NCBI GenBank assembly: GCA_933228675.1
Contig: OW121743.1
Span: forward strand, 50,636,000 to 50,699,999
DNA: 64,000 bases
Source of the DNA: Stomorhina lunata
Lineage: Eukaryota; Arthropoda; Insecta; Diptera; Rhiniidae
Reading direction: 5' to 3'
Positions within the stretch are counted from its first letter, which is position 1, and the number at the start of each line of letters is the position of its first letter. Both the position numbers and the translations under genes were made by a program. Below are positions 25,396-37,861 of the stretch, in pieces. A model generated the notes under the pieces. The model made no database searches, was not told the origin of the DNA, and saw only the letters and a program-made list of their open reading frames with translations.

Positions 25396-27097
25396 TTTTT
25401 ATACCCACTATCAAAAACAATGGGGGGTATATTGAGATTGTCATTCCGTTTGTAATTTCCTTAATATTGGCTCAAAAACCAAAAACGATATATATTCTGA
25501 TTTCTAATGTCTGTCAGTCTGTTGAAATCACGATAACGCCTAAACGAAAGGAGCTAGCTCACTGAAATTTAGTAGAAATAATTTTCATCTCTGAGAAAAT
25601 GGTATTGAAATTCGGCAAAATCGGTTCACATTTGACCATAGCTCCCGTATAACCTCGTCTAGGCTAATCGCTTATTTGTTAATAAATGACAAATTATAAC
25701 AGCTATGATGAATTTGGTATATAGAAGTTTTACATTAGCCCTAGGCAGTGTATAAAATTTCATCAAAATCGGTTCACATTTAGCCATAGCTCCCATACAA
25801 AAAACTTACGAAAACAGCCTAAATTTCACCCAAAATACACTTTAATGCCAATAAATCTAAAAGTATAACAGATATAACCACTAAATTTGGCACAAGAAAG
25901 TCTTATGCCAGTGTGCAAAATTTTGTCGCAATCGGTCACCATTTGAAAACACAAAAACTCAAAAAAAAAAGGGGATTTATGTCCGTCAGATAAGATCCTG
26001 ATAGGTCCTTAACTACAAAAGCTAGTAAGACTAAATTAAGCACAAGGAAGTCTTATGTCAATGTCAGCCAGTGTGCAAAATTTTGTTACAATCGGTCACC
26101 ATTTCACCATAGCTCCCATATAAAAAACTTATGGAAACACAAAAATACATAAAGAAAAGGTTGTTTATGTCCGTCTGTCCTTCAGATTAAAGCACGATAG
26201 CGCCTTAACGAAAAGAGCTAGAAGGACAAAATTTGACAAAAGTATTTTGGATATCTTGAAAAAGATGTGTGTTGAAAATGGACAAAATCGGTTCAAATTT
26301 AGTTAAAGCTCTCATATAACCCCGCCCCGGGAAACACATTAATGCTGACAAATTGAATACAATTGTAATAGCTATGACGATTTAATTTAAAATAGGGAAG
26401 TTTTATGCAATTTTTGATCAGTTTATCAAATTTTATAGGAATCAGTCCATATTTGACTTTAGCTTTCATATAAAAAACACTCACGGAAACCAAAAATTTT
26501 AGCAATTTTAGCCACTAAATTTTTCAAGAATAAGCTCTATATATACCAGCCAGTGTGTAAAATTTTGTTACAATCGGTCAAAATTTGGCTATAATTCTTA
26601 TATATATAACATCCCCTTTTTATATCTACAATCAAAATGATTTGGAGGTACATTAATTGTATTAAGATTGCACCTATGAAATTAGATAGGCATCAATCAG
26701 TGTTCAGCCCAGACTTTATATTTGATGAATGCATTAGGAACTCCTAACGAAATATATGGACCTGCCGTATTACTATTAACGTGTTTAGCCTAACTACATA
26801 TTAAGCACAACGAAAAGTATTTAACAACTTATTAATGTAAAAGTATACCCGGTTATGAGACCGAATTTTGATCAAAGTAAATACTGGGGAAACCACTAAA
26901 ATATTTTTACATGCTGAACTGTAAAGCTACGGCAACCGAATTTAGTCCAAAGGTTTTACCAACAATACCAATTAGCTTAGCTATTTTTTAGTTTTGGTCC
27001 AGATTTTGAATTAGCTGCACCCTGTTTCTGAATTTAATACAACTTGATGGTGAGTATATAAGATTCGGCACAGCCGAATATAACACTCTTACTTGTT
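25396..27097 (+). mobile_element. Helentron-like repeat, subfamily F1, copy A
   Basis: Begins with the hairpin TATACCCACTATC...GGGGGGTAT, then CATTCCGTTTGTAATTTCC, ATATATATTCTGA and a short decayed GTCY core near 25506. The body is of repeated AAATCGGTTCACATTT and AGCTCCCATATAA phrases. It ends with the inverted motif TTCGGCACAGCCGAA and ACTCTTACTTGTT. About 1.7 kb, non-coding. Every frame through it is broken, and short frames such as 26299-26505 are by-products. Same family as copies B, C and D. Confidence 0.8.
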
Positions 27098-27523
27098 ATA
27101 TCTACAATCAAAAAGATTTGGAGGTACATTCAGTATTTTAAGATTGCATCTACGAAATTAGATAGCTATCAATCAATGTTTGGTCCAGACTTTTTACACG
27201 GTAGAAGCATTAGGAACTCCTAACAAAATATATGAATCTGCCGTGTTGCTATCAACATGTGTATGGCACAACAAAACAGCTTATTAATATAAAACTATAT
27301 TCGGTAATGGAACTGCATTTTGTCCAAGGTAAATACTTGGGAAACCACTTAGATAGTTTTAAATGTTGAACTATAGTAACTATACCACTGCAACCGAATT
27401 TAGTCCAAATATATTACCAACAATACAACATTTGGTCAATATTTTGAATTAGCTGAACTATCGTACAACTTGATGGTGGGTATACAAGATTCGTCACAGC
27501 CGAATATAACACTCTAACTTGTT
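27098..27523 (+). mobile_element. Extra terminal module of F1 copy A
   Basis: A second copy of the last 426 bp or so of F1, from ATCTACAATCAAAAAGATTT to GCCGAATATAACACTCTAACTTGTT. It is placed head-to-tail directly after the first end. It lacks the TATACCC start and GTCY core, so it is a terminal fragment, not a full element. Confidence 0.78.
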
Positions 27524-27893
27524 TTTAGGTAAAATAATATTGTCATAGATATTGCCATAATAATATTGTCACAGATATTTGAGAATATTTATTATTTTCA
27601 AAAAACTTTAAGTTCTGTTTTCTTGTTTTCATTTTAGTTTTTAAAGACTTTCTTACGATTCTACTTTTATACCCATTTACTGTTTAAGCTGCCTAACCAA
27701 GCAGAAAAAGGGGAATAATTGTAGCAATATTTCATTGCCATCATTACGGTCTAGTAACAATAAATCGTACAATAACGTCGAAAAATATTTCAAATTCAAG
27801 CTTTATTTCAACTACTCAAAGACATAATAAAATGTTAGCAAAACTATAGTTTGAAACTTTGCTTTTCATTAAATTCATAATAACCCAGCAAAA
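27524..27893. other. AT-rich spacer
   Basis: Contains only a short direct repeat (AATAATATTGTCAYAGATAT twice, about 30 bp apart near 27535-27585). Nothing else recognised. Confidence 0.45.
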
Positions 27894-28127
27894 CTTTTCA
27901 TTACCAAATAATGAGTTAAACAGCTAAACTATTGAACACGAACTACTTACTCATTCAATGTTTAAGTCATTACATTAACATGGGGATGTCATTGGAGGCA
28001 AGTACTTACCAATTGCAGAAAAGTAATGAATTGGGAAAACAATTGGAAAGCAACAACAAACATTTTTGCTGTTGTTATTTTATTTAAAAAAACATATTTT
28101 TAAACGAAATACAATTTTTTTGTATGC

Positions 28128-28194
28128 CCCCATATGGGCTCGAACCCAGACCCCTACGACTGCTAGGCGGAGACTCTTCCACTGAGCTACTTCA
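28128..28194 (-). repeat. tRNA-Ala-like (SINE head-like) relic
   Basis: On the minus strand an A-box (TAGCTCAGTGG, 28179-28189) and a B-box (GGTTCGAGCC, about 28137-28147) are spaced as in a tRNA. The anticodon-loop position reads CTAGCAG, which would place AGC (Ala). The acceptor and anticodon stems do not pair and the T stem has only three good pairs. It is therefore not a working tRNA but probably a pseudogene or the head of a tRNA-derived SINE. Confidence 0.45.
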
Positions 28195-29018
28195 TATGTT
28201 GAAAACTTATCAGCTTATAATTAATATATACAATTTTTACTTTTAGATCCAAAATCATGTGAAAATAACTTTGTTTACCCTGATTTTTTTGCTTTGTTGT
28301 AATTTTTGGAAAAATATTTCTATATGATTTTTTGTAAACGTTTAATAATAGTAAACAATAAAGAAGTTTTTTCTAAATTATTTTAAAACTTAAACAATTT
28401 AAATCTTCCTTTTTGTATAAGTTTTTATATAACATTGACTCTTACTTACTTTAATGGCCTACAGTTACAACCTGATAAGGTCAAAGTTCGAGCATATTTT
28501 AGACTTTCGTTGACTTTGATCTTGTGCAAATATTCTACAATGTTCCTCTTCTTGGTCTTTCCATTGAAGTTTCGGACGTCTCCTTCTAAGATTAGTTGGT
28601 GGGACATTTTTATTCTAATTTTATCCTCTTTATAGTAATTGTTTTTTGTAAGAGTGGGTTACAAGCCCGTCGTCCTAACCCATTTTTTATCGATCTTATG
28701 GAACAACTCTCGGTACATGTTAGCTCACTACATTAAGGGGTGTTAAACTAGTGCCCCGGGTGATAACACGAGGAGGTCAGTGTCCACAGTTGAGATAAAG
28801 GATGACCAAGATATGTCTGCGCTTACCAAGGTAAGACCAATCAGAACCGTGTTTGGTATCTAACTTCCCCTACATAATCAAAATTGACTCATGGTGGTAA
28901 TTTTTCATTACCGTGAGTTAGTTTTCCAATTTTTTTTACAGAAGGTAATACTTAAGTTCTTAAAATTCAAAAATCATTTAAAAAGACTTTTTTTAATAAA
29001 AAAAAAATTAAAAAAAAA

Positions 29019-29056
29019 TTGTTGGTCTTGATGGGATTCGAACCCGGGCCATTCAG
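29019..29056 (-). repeat. Second tRNA-like fragment (B-box only)
   Basis: Minus-strand GGGTTCGAATCCC (29033-29045) is a good RNA polymerase III B-box within a T-arm-like context. No A-box was found upstream. As with the copy at 28128, A/T-rich sequence flanks the 3' side, so both may be decayed copies of one short interspersed repeat. Confidence 0.35.
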
Positions 29057-29129
29057 TTCAAATTACCATTTTAATTACAAATAAGTACTTCCGTAATAAC
29101 TTATTATTTATTCTATATTATATCGAAAA

Positions 29130-29360
29130 TATTATTGTTAAATTTTGTCTCTCTCTAGCTCTTGTAGTTAAGGAGTTATCGCGCTTTTCTCTAACGGAAA
29201 GACGGACATAGACCGTATTTTCTTTTTGTGTTTTTGTGTTTCTGTAAGTTTTTTATATGGGAGCTATGGTCAAATGGTGACCGATTGTGACAAAATTTTA
29301 CACACTAGTTGGCATTGACATAAGACCTCCTCGTGCTAAATTTTGTGGTTATATCTGTTA
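29130..29360 (-). mobile_element. F1 Helentron-like fragment
   Basis: Matches an interior piece of F1 (ATATGGGAGCTATGGTCAAA and GACATAAGACCTCCT-type phrases) in the same orientation as copy B. Both termini are missing. Confidence 0.7.
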
Positions 29361-29450
29361 GTTATCTTATTAGTTATTCGGAGTGTATGTTGTAGTCATT
29401 ACAAGGTAACCAGTTATCAGAGTACTTGCTATTACCAAAGTTTTGCTGGG

Positions 29451-30400
29451 AAGTATTGGTTTAAGTTGCTCCCATTCCGCAAAAGTTTTTAGAATCGAAA
29501 CCATTTCAAATATCATTAACGATTTGTAGTTCAAATCAACTTTCTGCTAGTACTTATGTCATCTAAGTAAACAATGCCCAAAATTTTCTAAATACAAACT
29601 AATCAATTTTTGCTTTTAACCTAAATAATTATTAAGTTAGCTAATTTTCAGTTTATTTTTAACAAAAATTCCTTCATTTAAAGGAATAATCACACATTTG
29701 CCTAAAAGTATGCAGTTAGTTTTAAGCATTTGCTGGTAAAAAGAGAATGGAAATCTAAAAACACTTGAAAATAAGAGATTTTTAAGAGAAAATTCAAAAT
29801 TAAAAAGACTGTTATACAACCAAGTCGATAAAACAGTGCAATAAATTTTTTACACTTCAATATAATTCTAAAGCAAAATGCATAATAATATAAAAATAAG
29901 TTTTCCGCGAAACAGTAAAAACAGTAATACAGACAACGTGGTCACTAGCGGTAATAAGACGCACTTATGTCGGTAGAAAAAATATATAAATATACGAGTA
30001 TACATTTAACACAATAAATGCGCTACATCGATTGTAAAAGTGAATGGCCTTTAAGGAAGAATAAAATACGTACTTGTATTACATGTGAACGTACATACAT
30101 AAAATGAAATTATAAATTATAAAAAGAAATAAAATGTTTAATTGAATATAAAAAAAAAACTGAAAATAAGGAAAATAGAAAAATAGCAACAAGAAAGCAG
30201 AAGCTGCATTTTAATGATGCTACTGTAATAATAATTAAAGTTATTTTTAATGTTTGATTGTAAAGTTATGTTAAGGATAATTAACTTTTATGTTTTCACC
30301 GATATAAGTACACAAAGCAAATTTTTAATTAAATTCTCATATCTGAAAATATTTCTGTATTATGAGTGGCTGAATAGTAAGGGCATTAGAAGTATAGAAA
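29451..30400. other. AT-rich sequence, nothing recognised
   Basis: No coding or repeat signature. Short frames at 29637-29819 (minus) and 30250-30486 (plus, which runs into the F2 end) show no domain. Confidence 0.5.
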
Positions 30401-31502
30401 AACAAGTAAGAGTGGTATATTCGGCTTTGCCGAATCTTGGATACCCTTCACCAATGGTGTTCCAAAAGTACAGTACAAAATCGTAAGAATTTATCGATAA
30501 CTATTCGACACGTTCCGCGTTGCTGTCCCCAAGCAAACATTAGTAGTACAATATGAAAATTGGACTTTTCCACCCCTATCCGCCCGCCGATCGAAAATCA
30601 AAAATCAGACTTCGTAGTGTCACCCGCCAGGGTATTATCAAGATTTCTTAAAAATTTCGACCCAGCCGTTTTAAAGTCCATACGATACATACTTAAACAT
30701 ATCCATTTTGATATATATATTATATAGTTTCTGATGACTTATTTGAGCCCCACACAAATGCTTGTATATTATGCCAGTATTATATGCAAAGAGTCTTTAA
30801 AATAAAGAGTCGAGAGAGTAAAACGAAAAGCTTTTCGGTATCGTCATCATAAACACGTGAGATATCGCTGAAACAATACTTACAAAATGTAAACAAAATT
30901 TCTTAGACACGCACTTTCGGCAATTTGCTGTACATCACAAGTAGTGTTTTGGCGATATCTCAGTTGTTCATGGACCGCTTTTGATAATGACGTGCTTGGC
31001 GGGGGAATTTCTTAAAATTTGATATAAAATGGTTTTTACTATTTCTGCATTTAATTTTTTCAACAAAATTTTTCTAATGCGTGCTTTGGGCAATTTGCAA
31101 TACATCAAATTTAGTGTTTTGACGATATCTCAGTTGCTTATAAACCGATTTTAATAAAATTTTACAGAGTGCTTTAACCATTTCCTAGAATCTGATATAT
31201 AATATATTATCATATGTACACCAGGAGTATATTTTTCTCTTGTTATTTAAAGTTGTGTTTCAATCAAAAATTTTATAATTTTCGTCTAATTTTTGGAATT
31301 TTTTCAATATTTTCGGTGTTTATAAACCGATTTTAATGAGCAGACAGACAAACAGATAGACAGACAGACGGACATCGCTTAATCGATTCTCCTCCCGATT
31401 CTGAGTCGATCGGTATAATTTTTATGGGGTCTACGATCACTAATTACAATTGGAATCACAAACTTATAATACCCTTTCACCTATTGGTGAAGGGTATAAA
31501 AA
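30401..31502 (-). mobile_element. Helentron-like repeat, subfamily F2, copy E
   Basis: Opens (its 3' side) with AACAAGTAAGAGTGGTATAT and the hairpin TTCGGCTTTGCCGAA. It closes with CACCTATTGGTGAAGGGTATA. A decayed GACAGACAAACAGATAGACA core lies near 31340-31370. Phrases such as GATATCTCAGTTG and CAATTTGC recur and match the element at 41.3-44.3 kb. Non-coding. Confidence 0.75.
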
Positions 31503-31565
31503 TTGTGTAGAATCATAGGTACTTCTAACGGAAATAAAATGTTATATCTTCAAGAAATGAAATTA

Positions 31566-34321
31566 AACAAGTAAGAGTGTTATATTCGGCTGTACGGAAT
31601 CTTATATACCCGCCATCAAGTTGTGTTAAATTTGGAAACATATCTTGTATATCTAGGGTGCAGCTAATTCAAAATGTGGACCAAATCCGCTAGTTACGCT
31701 AGGTGGTATTGTTGGTAAAATATTTGGACTAATTTCGGTTGAAGAAGCTTTATAGTTCAACATCTAAAAGTATCTAATTAATTTCCCTAGTCTTTACTTT
31801 GCACAAAACTTAATCTCATAACCGGGTGTAGTTTAGCATTAATAGTCTGTTAAATACTTTTCGTTTTGCTTAATAATTAGTTGGAATAAACATGTTGATA
31901 GTAATACGATAGGTCCATGTTTTTGTTAGAAGTTCCTAATGCATCTACAGTATATGAAGTCTGGGCATTGATTAATAGCTATCAAACTTCTTTGGGGCAA
32001 TCTTAATATGCCAAATGTACCTCCGAATCTTTTTGGTTGTAGATACAACAAGTAAGAGTGTTATATTCGGCTGTGACGAATTTGTATACCCACCATCAAG
32101 TTGTACGAGAGTGCAGCTAATTCAAAATGTTGACCAAATGTGATATTGTTGGTAATATATTTGGACTAAAGTCGGTTGCAGTGATATAGTTACTATAGTT
32201 CAACATTTAAAAGTATCTAAGTGGTTTCCCAAGTATTTACTTAGGAAAAAATGCTGTTCCATAACCGAATATAGTTTCACATTGATAAGATGTTTCTTTG
32301 TGTCATTAACATGTTGATAGCAACACGGCAGGTTCATATATTTTGTTAGGAGTTCCTAATGTATCTACCGTGTATAAAGTCTGGACCTAACATTGACTGA
32401 TAGCTATCTAATTTCGTAGATGCAATCTTAAAATACTGAATGTACCTCCAAATCTTTTTGATTGTAGATATAACAAGTAAGAGTGTTACATACGGCTGTG
32501 CCGAATCTTATATACCCACCATCAAGTTGTGTTAAATTTAGAAACATATCTCATATATCTACAAGGGTGTAGCTAATTCACAATCTAGACCAAAACTGAA
32601 AAAATCGCTAAGCTAATTGGTATTGTTGGTAAAATCTTTGGACTAAATTCGGTTGCAGTAGCTTTATAGTTCAACATTTAAAAATATCTTAGTGGTTTCC
32701 CCAGTATTTACTTTGATCAAAATTCGGTCTCATAACCAGGTATAGTTTTACATTAATAAGTTGTTAAATACTTTTCGTTGTGATTAATATAAAGTTAGGC
32801 TAAACACGTTAATAGTAATACGGCAGGTCCATATATTTCTTTATGAGTTCCTAATGCATTCATCATATATAAAGTCTGGGCTGAACATTGATTGATGCCT
32901 ATCTAATTTCATAGGTGTAATCTTAATTTAATGAATGTACCTCCAAATATTTTTGATTGTAGATATAAAAAAGGGGATGTTATATATATAAGAATTATTG
33001 CCAAATGTTGACCGATTGTAACAAAATTCTACACACTGGCTGGTATATTATAGAGCTTAGTCTTGCAAAATTTAGTGGCCATAGCTATCATAGTTTCTAA
33101 TTTAATAGCTTTTAACTGGCCTTTGCTGAAATTTTTGGTTTCCGTGAGTGTTTTTTTATATGAAAGCTAAAGTCAAATATGGACTGATTCCTACAAAATT
33201 TGATAACCTGATCAAAAATTGCATAAAACTTCCCTATTTTAAATTTAATCGTCATAGCTATTACAATTTTATTCAATTTATCAGCATTAATGTGTTTCCC
33301 GGGGCGGGGTTATATGGGAGGTCTAACTAAATTTCAACCGATTTTGTCCATTTTCAACACACATCTTTTTCAAGATATCCAAAATACTTTTGTAAAATTT
33401 TGTCCCTCTAGCTCTTTTCGTTAAGGCGGTATCGTGCTTTAATCTGACGGACAGACGGACATAAACAACCTTTTCTTTATGTATTTTTGTGTTTCCATAA
33501 GTTTTTTATATGGGAGCTATGGGGAAATGGTGACCGATTGTAACAAAATTTTTCACACTGGCTGACATTGACATAAGACTTTCTTGTGCTTAATTTAGTC
33601 TTACTATCTTTTGTAGTTAAGGAGCTATCACGATTTTATCTGACGGACAGACGGACATCAATCCACTTTTCTTTTTGAATTTTTATGTTTGCGTAAACTT
33701 TTTGTATGGGAGCTGTGGTCAAATGGTGAGCGATTGTAACAAAATTTTGCACACTGGCTGACATTTACATAAGACTTCATTGTGCTAAATTTAGTGGAAA
33801 AAGCTATAACAGTTTATCATTTATTGGCATTTAAGTGTATTTTAGGTGAAATGTTGTTCTTTTCGTAAGTTTTTTGTATGGGAGCTATTGTAAAATGTGA
33901 ACTGCTTTCGATGAAATTTTATATGCTGCCTAGTACTTATGTAAAACTTATATATACCAAATTTTATTCTCATAGCTTTTATAATTTGTCATTTATTAGC
34001 AAAAAATCGATTAGCCTAGACAAGGTTGTACGGGAGCTACGGTCAAATGTTTACCGATTTTGCCCAATTTCAATACCAAAATTTTCTCAGAAATTAAGAA
34101 TATTTTTACTAAGTTTCAGTGAGCGAGCTTCTTTCGTTTAGGCGTTATCGTGATTTCAACAGACAGACAGACAGACAGACGGACATCGCTCAATCGTCTT
34201 AGAATTTCATAAGGATTCAGAATATATATCGTTTTTGATTTCTGAGCCAATATTAAGGAAATTACAAACGGAATGACAATCTCAGTATACCCCCCATTCT
34301 TTTTGATGCTGGGTATAAAAA
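31566..34321 (-). mobile_element. Helentron-like repeat, subfamily F1, copy B, with three tandem ends
   Basis: Three AACAAGTAAGAGTGTTA-type ends occur in a row at 31566, 32047 and 32472, each followed by TTCGGCTG-type hairpins and about 425-480 bp of terminal module. After the third end the full body continues to the GACAGACAGACAGACAGACG core (34159-34183) and the closing TATACCC-type hairpin at 34285-34317. The body from 32472 is about 1.85 kb, the same length as copy C. Orientation is opposite to copies A, C and D. Confidence 0.8.
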
Positions 34322-34640
34322 TCCATAAAGTAGTTTCAGATTTATTGCAATTTTACCCCCAAAAATTCGTGCCCTTGACGACACGCCTAGGATATGCAAC
34401 AGAAAATTACAAATAACAAATTTTCTTTCCGGTATCATAAAACAAACAAATGGATTACAACAGAGAAAACTAAAATTTATTACGGGAAGTATTTTTTCTA
34501 CTCATTTACAATATAAGCATTTACTTTGTGTTTTCTTATTATATTTTCAGATTAATTATGTCTAAAAATTGGATTATATGAAGGTATGTACTATTATTTC
34601 CATTAGATATTACTAATATAAAGTTTTTCAATAATTTCGT
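34322..34640. other. Spacer, nothing recognised
   Basis: Short interval between F1 copy B and the 29-bp minisatellite. No features seen. Confidence 0.45.
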
Positions 34641-36826
34641 TTATAAAAAAATTTTCTATAGAAAAATTTTATAACGGAAATTTTCTATAGAAAAATTTTA
34701 TAGCGAAAATTTTCTATAGAAAAATTTTATAGCGAAAATTTTCTATAGAAAAATTTTATAACGAAAATTTTCTATAGAAAAATTTTATAAAGAAAATTTT
34801 CTATAAAAAAATTTTATAACGAAAATTTTCTATAAAAAAATTTTATAACGAAAATTTTCTATAGAAAAATTTTATAACGAAAATTTTCTAAAGAAAAATT
34901 TTATAACGAAAATGTTCTATAGAAAAACTTATAACGAAAATTTTCTATAGAAAAATTTTATAACGAAAATTTTCTATAAAAAAATTTTATAACGAAAATT
35001 TTCTATAGAAAAACTTTCTATAGAAAAATTTTAAACCTCAAATTTTCTATAGAAAAATTTTATACCTCAAATTTTCTATAGAAAAATTTTATACCGAAAA
35101 TTTTCTCTAGAAAAATTTTATACCGAAAATTTTCTTTAGAAAAATTTTATAACGAAAATTTTCTATAGAAAAATTTTATAACGAAAATTTTCTATAGAAA
35201 AATGTTATAACGAAAATTTTCTATAGAAAAATTTTATAACGAAAATTTTCTATAGAAAAATTTTATAACGAAAATTTTCTATAGAAAAATTTAAAACCTT
35301 AATTTTCTATAGAGAAATTTAAAACCTTAAATTTTCTATAGAAAAATTTTATAACGAAAATTTTCCAAAGAAAAATTTTATACCGAAAATTTTCTATAGA
35401 AAAATTTTATACCGAAAATTTTCTATAGCAAAATTTTATACCGAAAGTTTTCTATAGAAAAACTTTATACCGATAATTTTCTATAGAAAAATTTTATACC
35501 AAAAATTTTCTATAGAAAAATTTTATACCTAAAATTTTCTATAGAAAAATTTTATACCGAAAATTTTCTATAGAAAAATTTTATAACGAAAATTTTCTAT
35601 AGAAAAATTTTATAACGATAATTTTCTATAGAAAAATTTTATAACGAAAATTTTCTATAGAAAAATGTTATAACGAAAATTTTATAACGAAAATTTTCTA
35701 TAGAAAAATTTTATAACGAAAATTTTCTATAGAAAAATTTTATAACGAAAATTTTCTATAGAAAAATTTTATAACGAAAATTTTCTATAGAAAAATTTTA
35801 TAACGAAAATTTTCTATAGAAAAATTTTATACCGAAAATTTTCTATAGAAAAATTTTATAACGAAAATTTTCTATAGAAAAATTTAATAACGAAAATTTT
35901 CTATAGAAAAATTTTATAACGAAAATTTTCTATAGAAAAATTTTATACCGAAAATTTTCTATAGAAAAATTTTATACCGAAAATTTTCTGTAGAAAAATT
36001 TTATACCCAAAAATTTTCTATACAAAATTTGTATACCCAAAAATGTTCTATAGAAAAACTTTGTTATTTTTTGAGAAAAATTTTATAACGAAAATTTTCT
36101 ATTGAAAAATTTAATAACGAACATTTTCTATAGAAAAATTTAATACCAAAAATTTTTTATATAAAAATTTTATAACGCAAATTTTCTATATTAAAATTTT
36201 ATACCAAAAATTTTCTACAGAAAAATTTTATAACGAAAAATTTCTATAGAAAAATTTTCTATAGAAAAATTTTATACCGAAAATTGTCTATAGAAAAATT
36301 TTATACCGAAAATTTTGTATAGAAAAATTTTATACCGAAAATTTTGTATAGAAAAATTTTATACCGAAAATTTTGTATAGAAAAATTTTTTATACCGAAA
36401 ATTTTCCCTAGAAAAATTTTACACCGAAAATTTTCCCTAGAAAAATTTTATACCGAAAATTTTCCCTAGAAAAATTTTATACCGAAAATTTTCCCTAGAA
36501 AAATTTTATACCGAAAATTTTCCCTAGAAAAATTTTGTACCGAAAATTTTCCCTAGAAAAATTTTACACCAAAAATTTTCCCTAGAAAAATTTTACACCA
36601 AAAATTTTCCCTAGAAAAATTTTATACCGAAAGTTTTCTCTAGAAAAATTTTATACCGAAAATTTGCTCTAGAAAAATTTTATACCGAAAATTTTCTCTA
36701 GTAAAATTTTATACCGAAAATTTTATCTAGAAAAATTTTATACCGAAAATTTTATCTAGAAAAATTTTATACCGAAAATTTTCTATAGAAAAATTTTATA
36801 CCGAAAATTTTCTATAGAATTATTTC
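34641..36826. repeat. 29-bp minisatellite, about 75 copies
   Basis: The unit consists of TTTTCTATAGAAAA followed by ATTTTATAACGAAAA. The 14-bp core TTTTCTATAGAAAA is a perfect palindrome. Variants are clustered: TTTCCCTAGAAAA units sit together at about 36400-36610, TTGTATAGAAAA at about 36310-36380 and TTTATCTAGAAAA at about 36720-36770, while ATAACG units dominate the left half and ATACCG units the right. This is the pattern of local unequal exchange or slippage. Confidence 0.96.
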
Positions 36827-37861
36827 ATAACGGATTTTTAAAAATAAAATTTTAAATTATTTCATAGCCAAAAATGTTTGAATACAAATATAGGTTAATA
36901 TTTTGATTAAGTGTGTATGTGTTAATAAGATTTTCACTTCCGCAAACACAAACAGAGAACTTGTAGTGCTTTGCTAATTTTGAGTGAGTGGGTATGAATC
37001 ATTTTCTCAAATACATATACATATTTCTATTTATTTCGAATTTTCCTTTGCACATTATTTGCTATTAAATATTCAAGAATTTAACTCATGCTATGAAGAT
37101 CTACAATAAAACCCGACAAGAGAAATTACAGAAAAATAATTTATATAAAAATGTTAATCAAAAAATAAACGTTTTCCTAAAAAAATCCGTAAAGCTTTTT
37201 AAATTATTTCACAAAATGCACTCATTCCTTTTCAAGCTTAAATTGACCGAAAGTCTTGTTAAAATTCTTGAAAAATTTAAGATTTTCCCTGCAATGTAAT
37301 CACTTTTCAAATAAAATATTTTCAAACATTCCTTCAAGATAAAGTATAATCAAATAATTAAATTGTACGTACCGTTTTAGACGTTGTTACATTAAATCTT
37401 CCATTAAATTGTTTGGCTCATTTCCATCGTTTTCGTTAAATATTCAAGTAAGTAGAATAATAACAAAGAATAAGTTTTTGCAAAATTTTCTGGCTGCTTA
37501 ATCCATGTTTGTTTTTCGTAAAGTTTTTGTTTTCAAAAAGGATCAGATTGAAAAAAGAAAGTAATACCGAAAATTGTTTATAAAAGTTAATGAGAAAACA
37601 AAAGTTGAGAAAAAGTTTTCGTCTAAATTTCTTTACATATTCTCGTAGAAATTTATGTACATTGATCCACAACATTACACTTAACAAGCTTAAGGATTTA
37701 CACTAGGAACTTTTTCAATTTTTGTAAAGGTCAGTTATCTATGTCTAGTTAGTATTATTGGGGAGATAGTTTCATATCTAGCAAAATCGAATCTGCTTAA
37801 TAGTGAGATTGATACGATTTTATTGGACACCAAAAGTCGGTTAAAGGCCACCAGATTATTA
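36827..37861. other. AT-rich spacer, nothing recognised
   Basis: Short Lys/Phe-rich frames (37093-37299 plus, 37436-37687 minus) show no domain, and the composition matches surrounding non-coding DNA. Confidence 0.5.

Larger units (their letters stand above)
27894..29450. mobile_element. Possible composite TIR element
   Basis: CCCAGCAAAACTTT at 27894 is repeated in inverse orientation at 29437-29450 (AAAGTTTTGCTGGG), a 14-bp perfect inverted pair. Between them lie two tRNA-like segments, a GGTAAT...ATTACC hairpin (28887-28917) and an F1 fragment. No target-site duplication is evident, and no transposase is present. The interval could be a MITE enlarged by later insertions or a chance pairing of two partial elements. 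Confidence 0.35.

Noticed and set aside
28128..28194. Functional tRNA-Ala gene
   Set aside because: A- and B-boxes are present but the acceptor and anticodon stems do not pair, so it is listed as a relic.
33148..34141. Short frames in F1 copy B, also in copies A and C (for example 26299-26505 and 47233-47481)
   Set aside because: The same peptide-like strings recur because the non-coding Helentron-like DNA is repeated. They are short, broken and differ between copies by stops.
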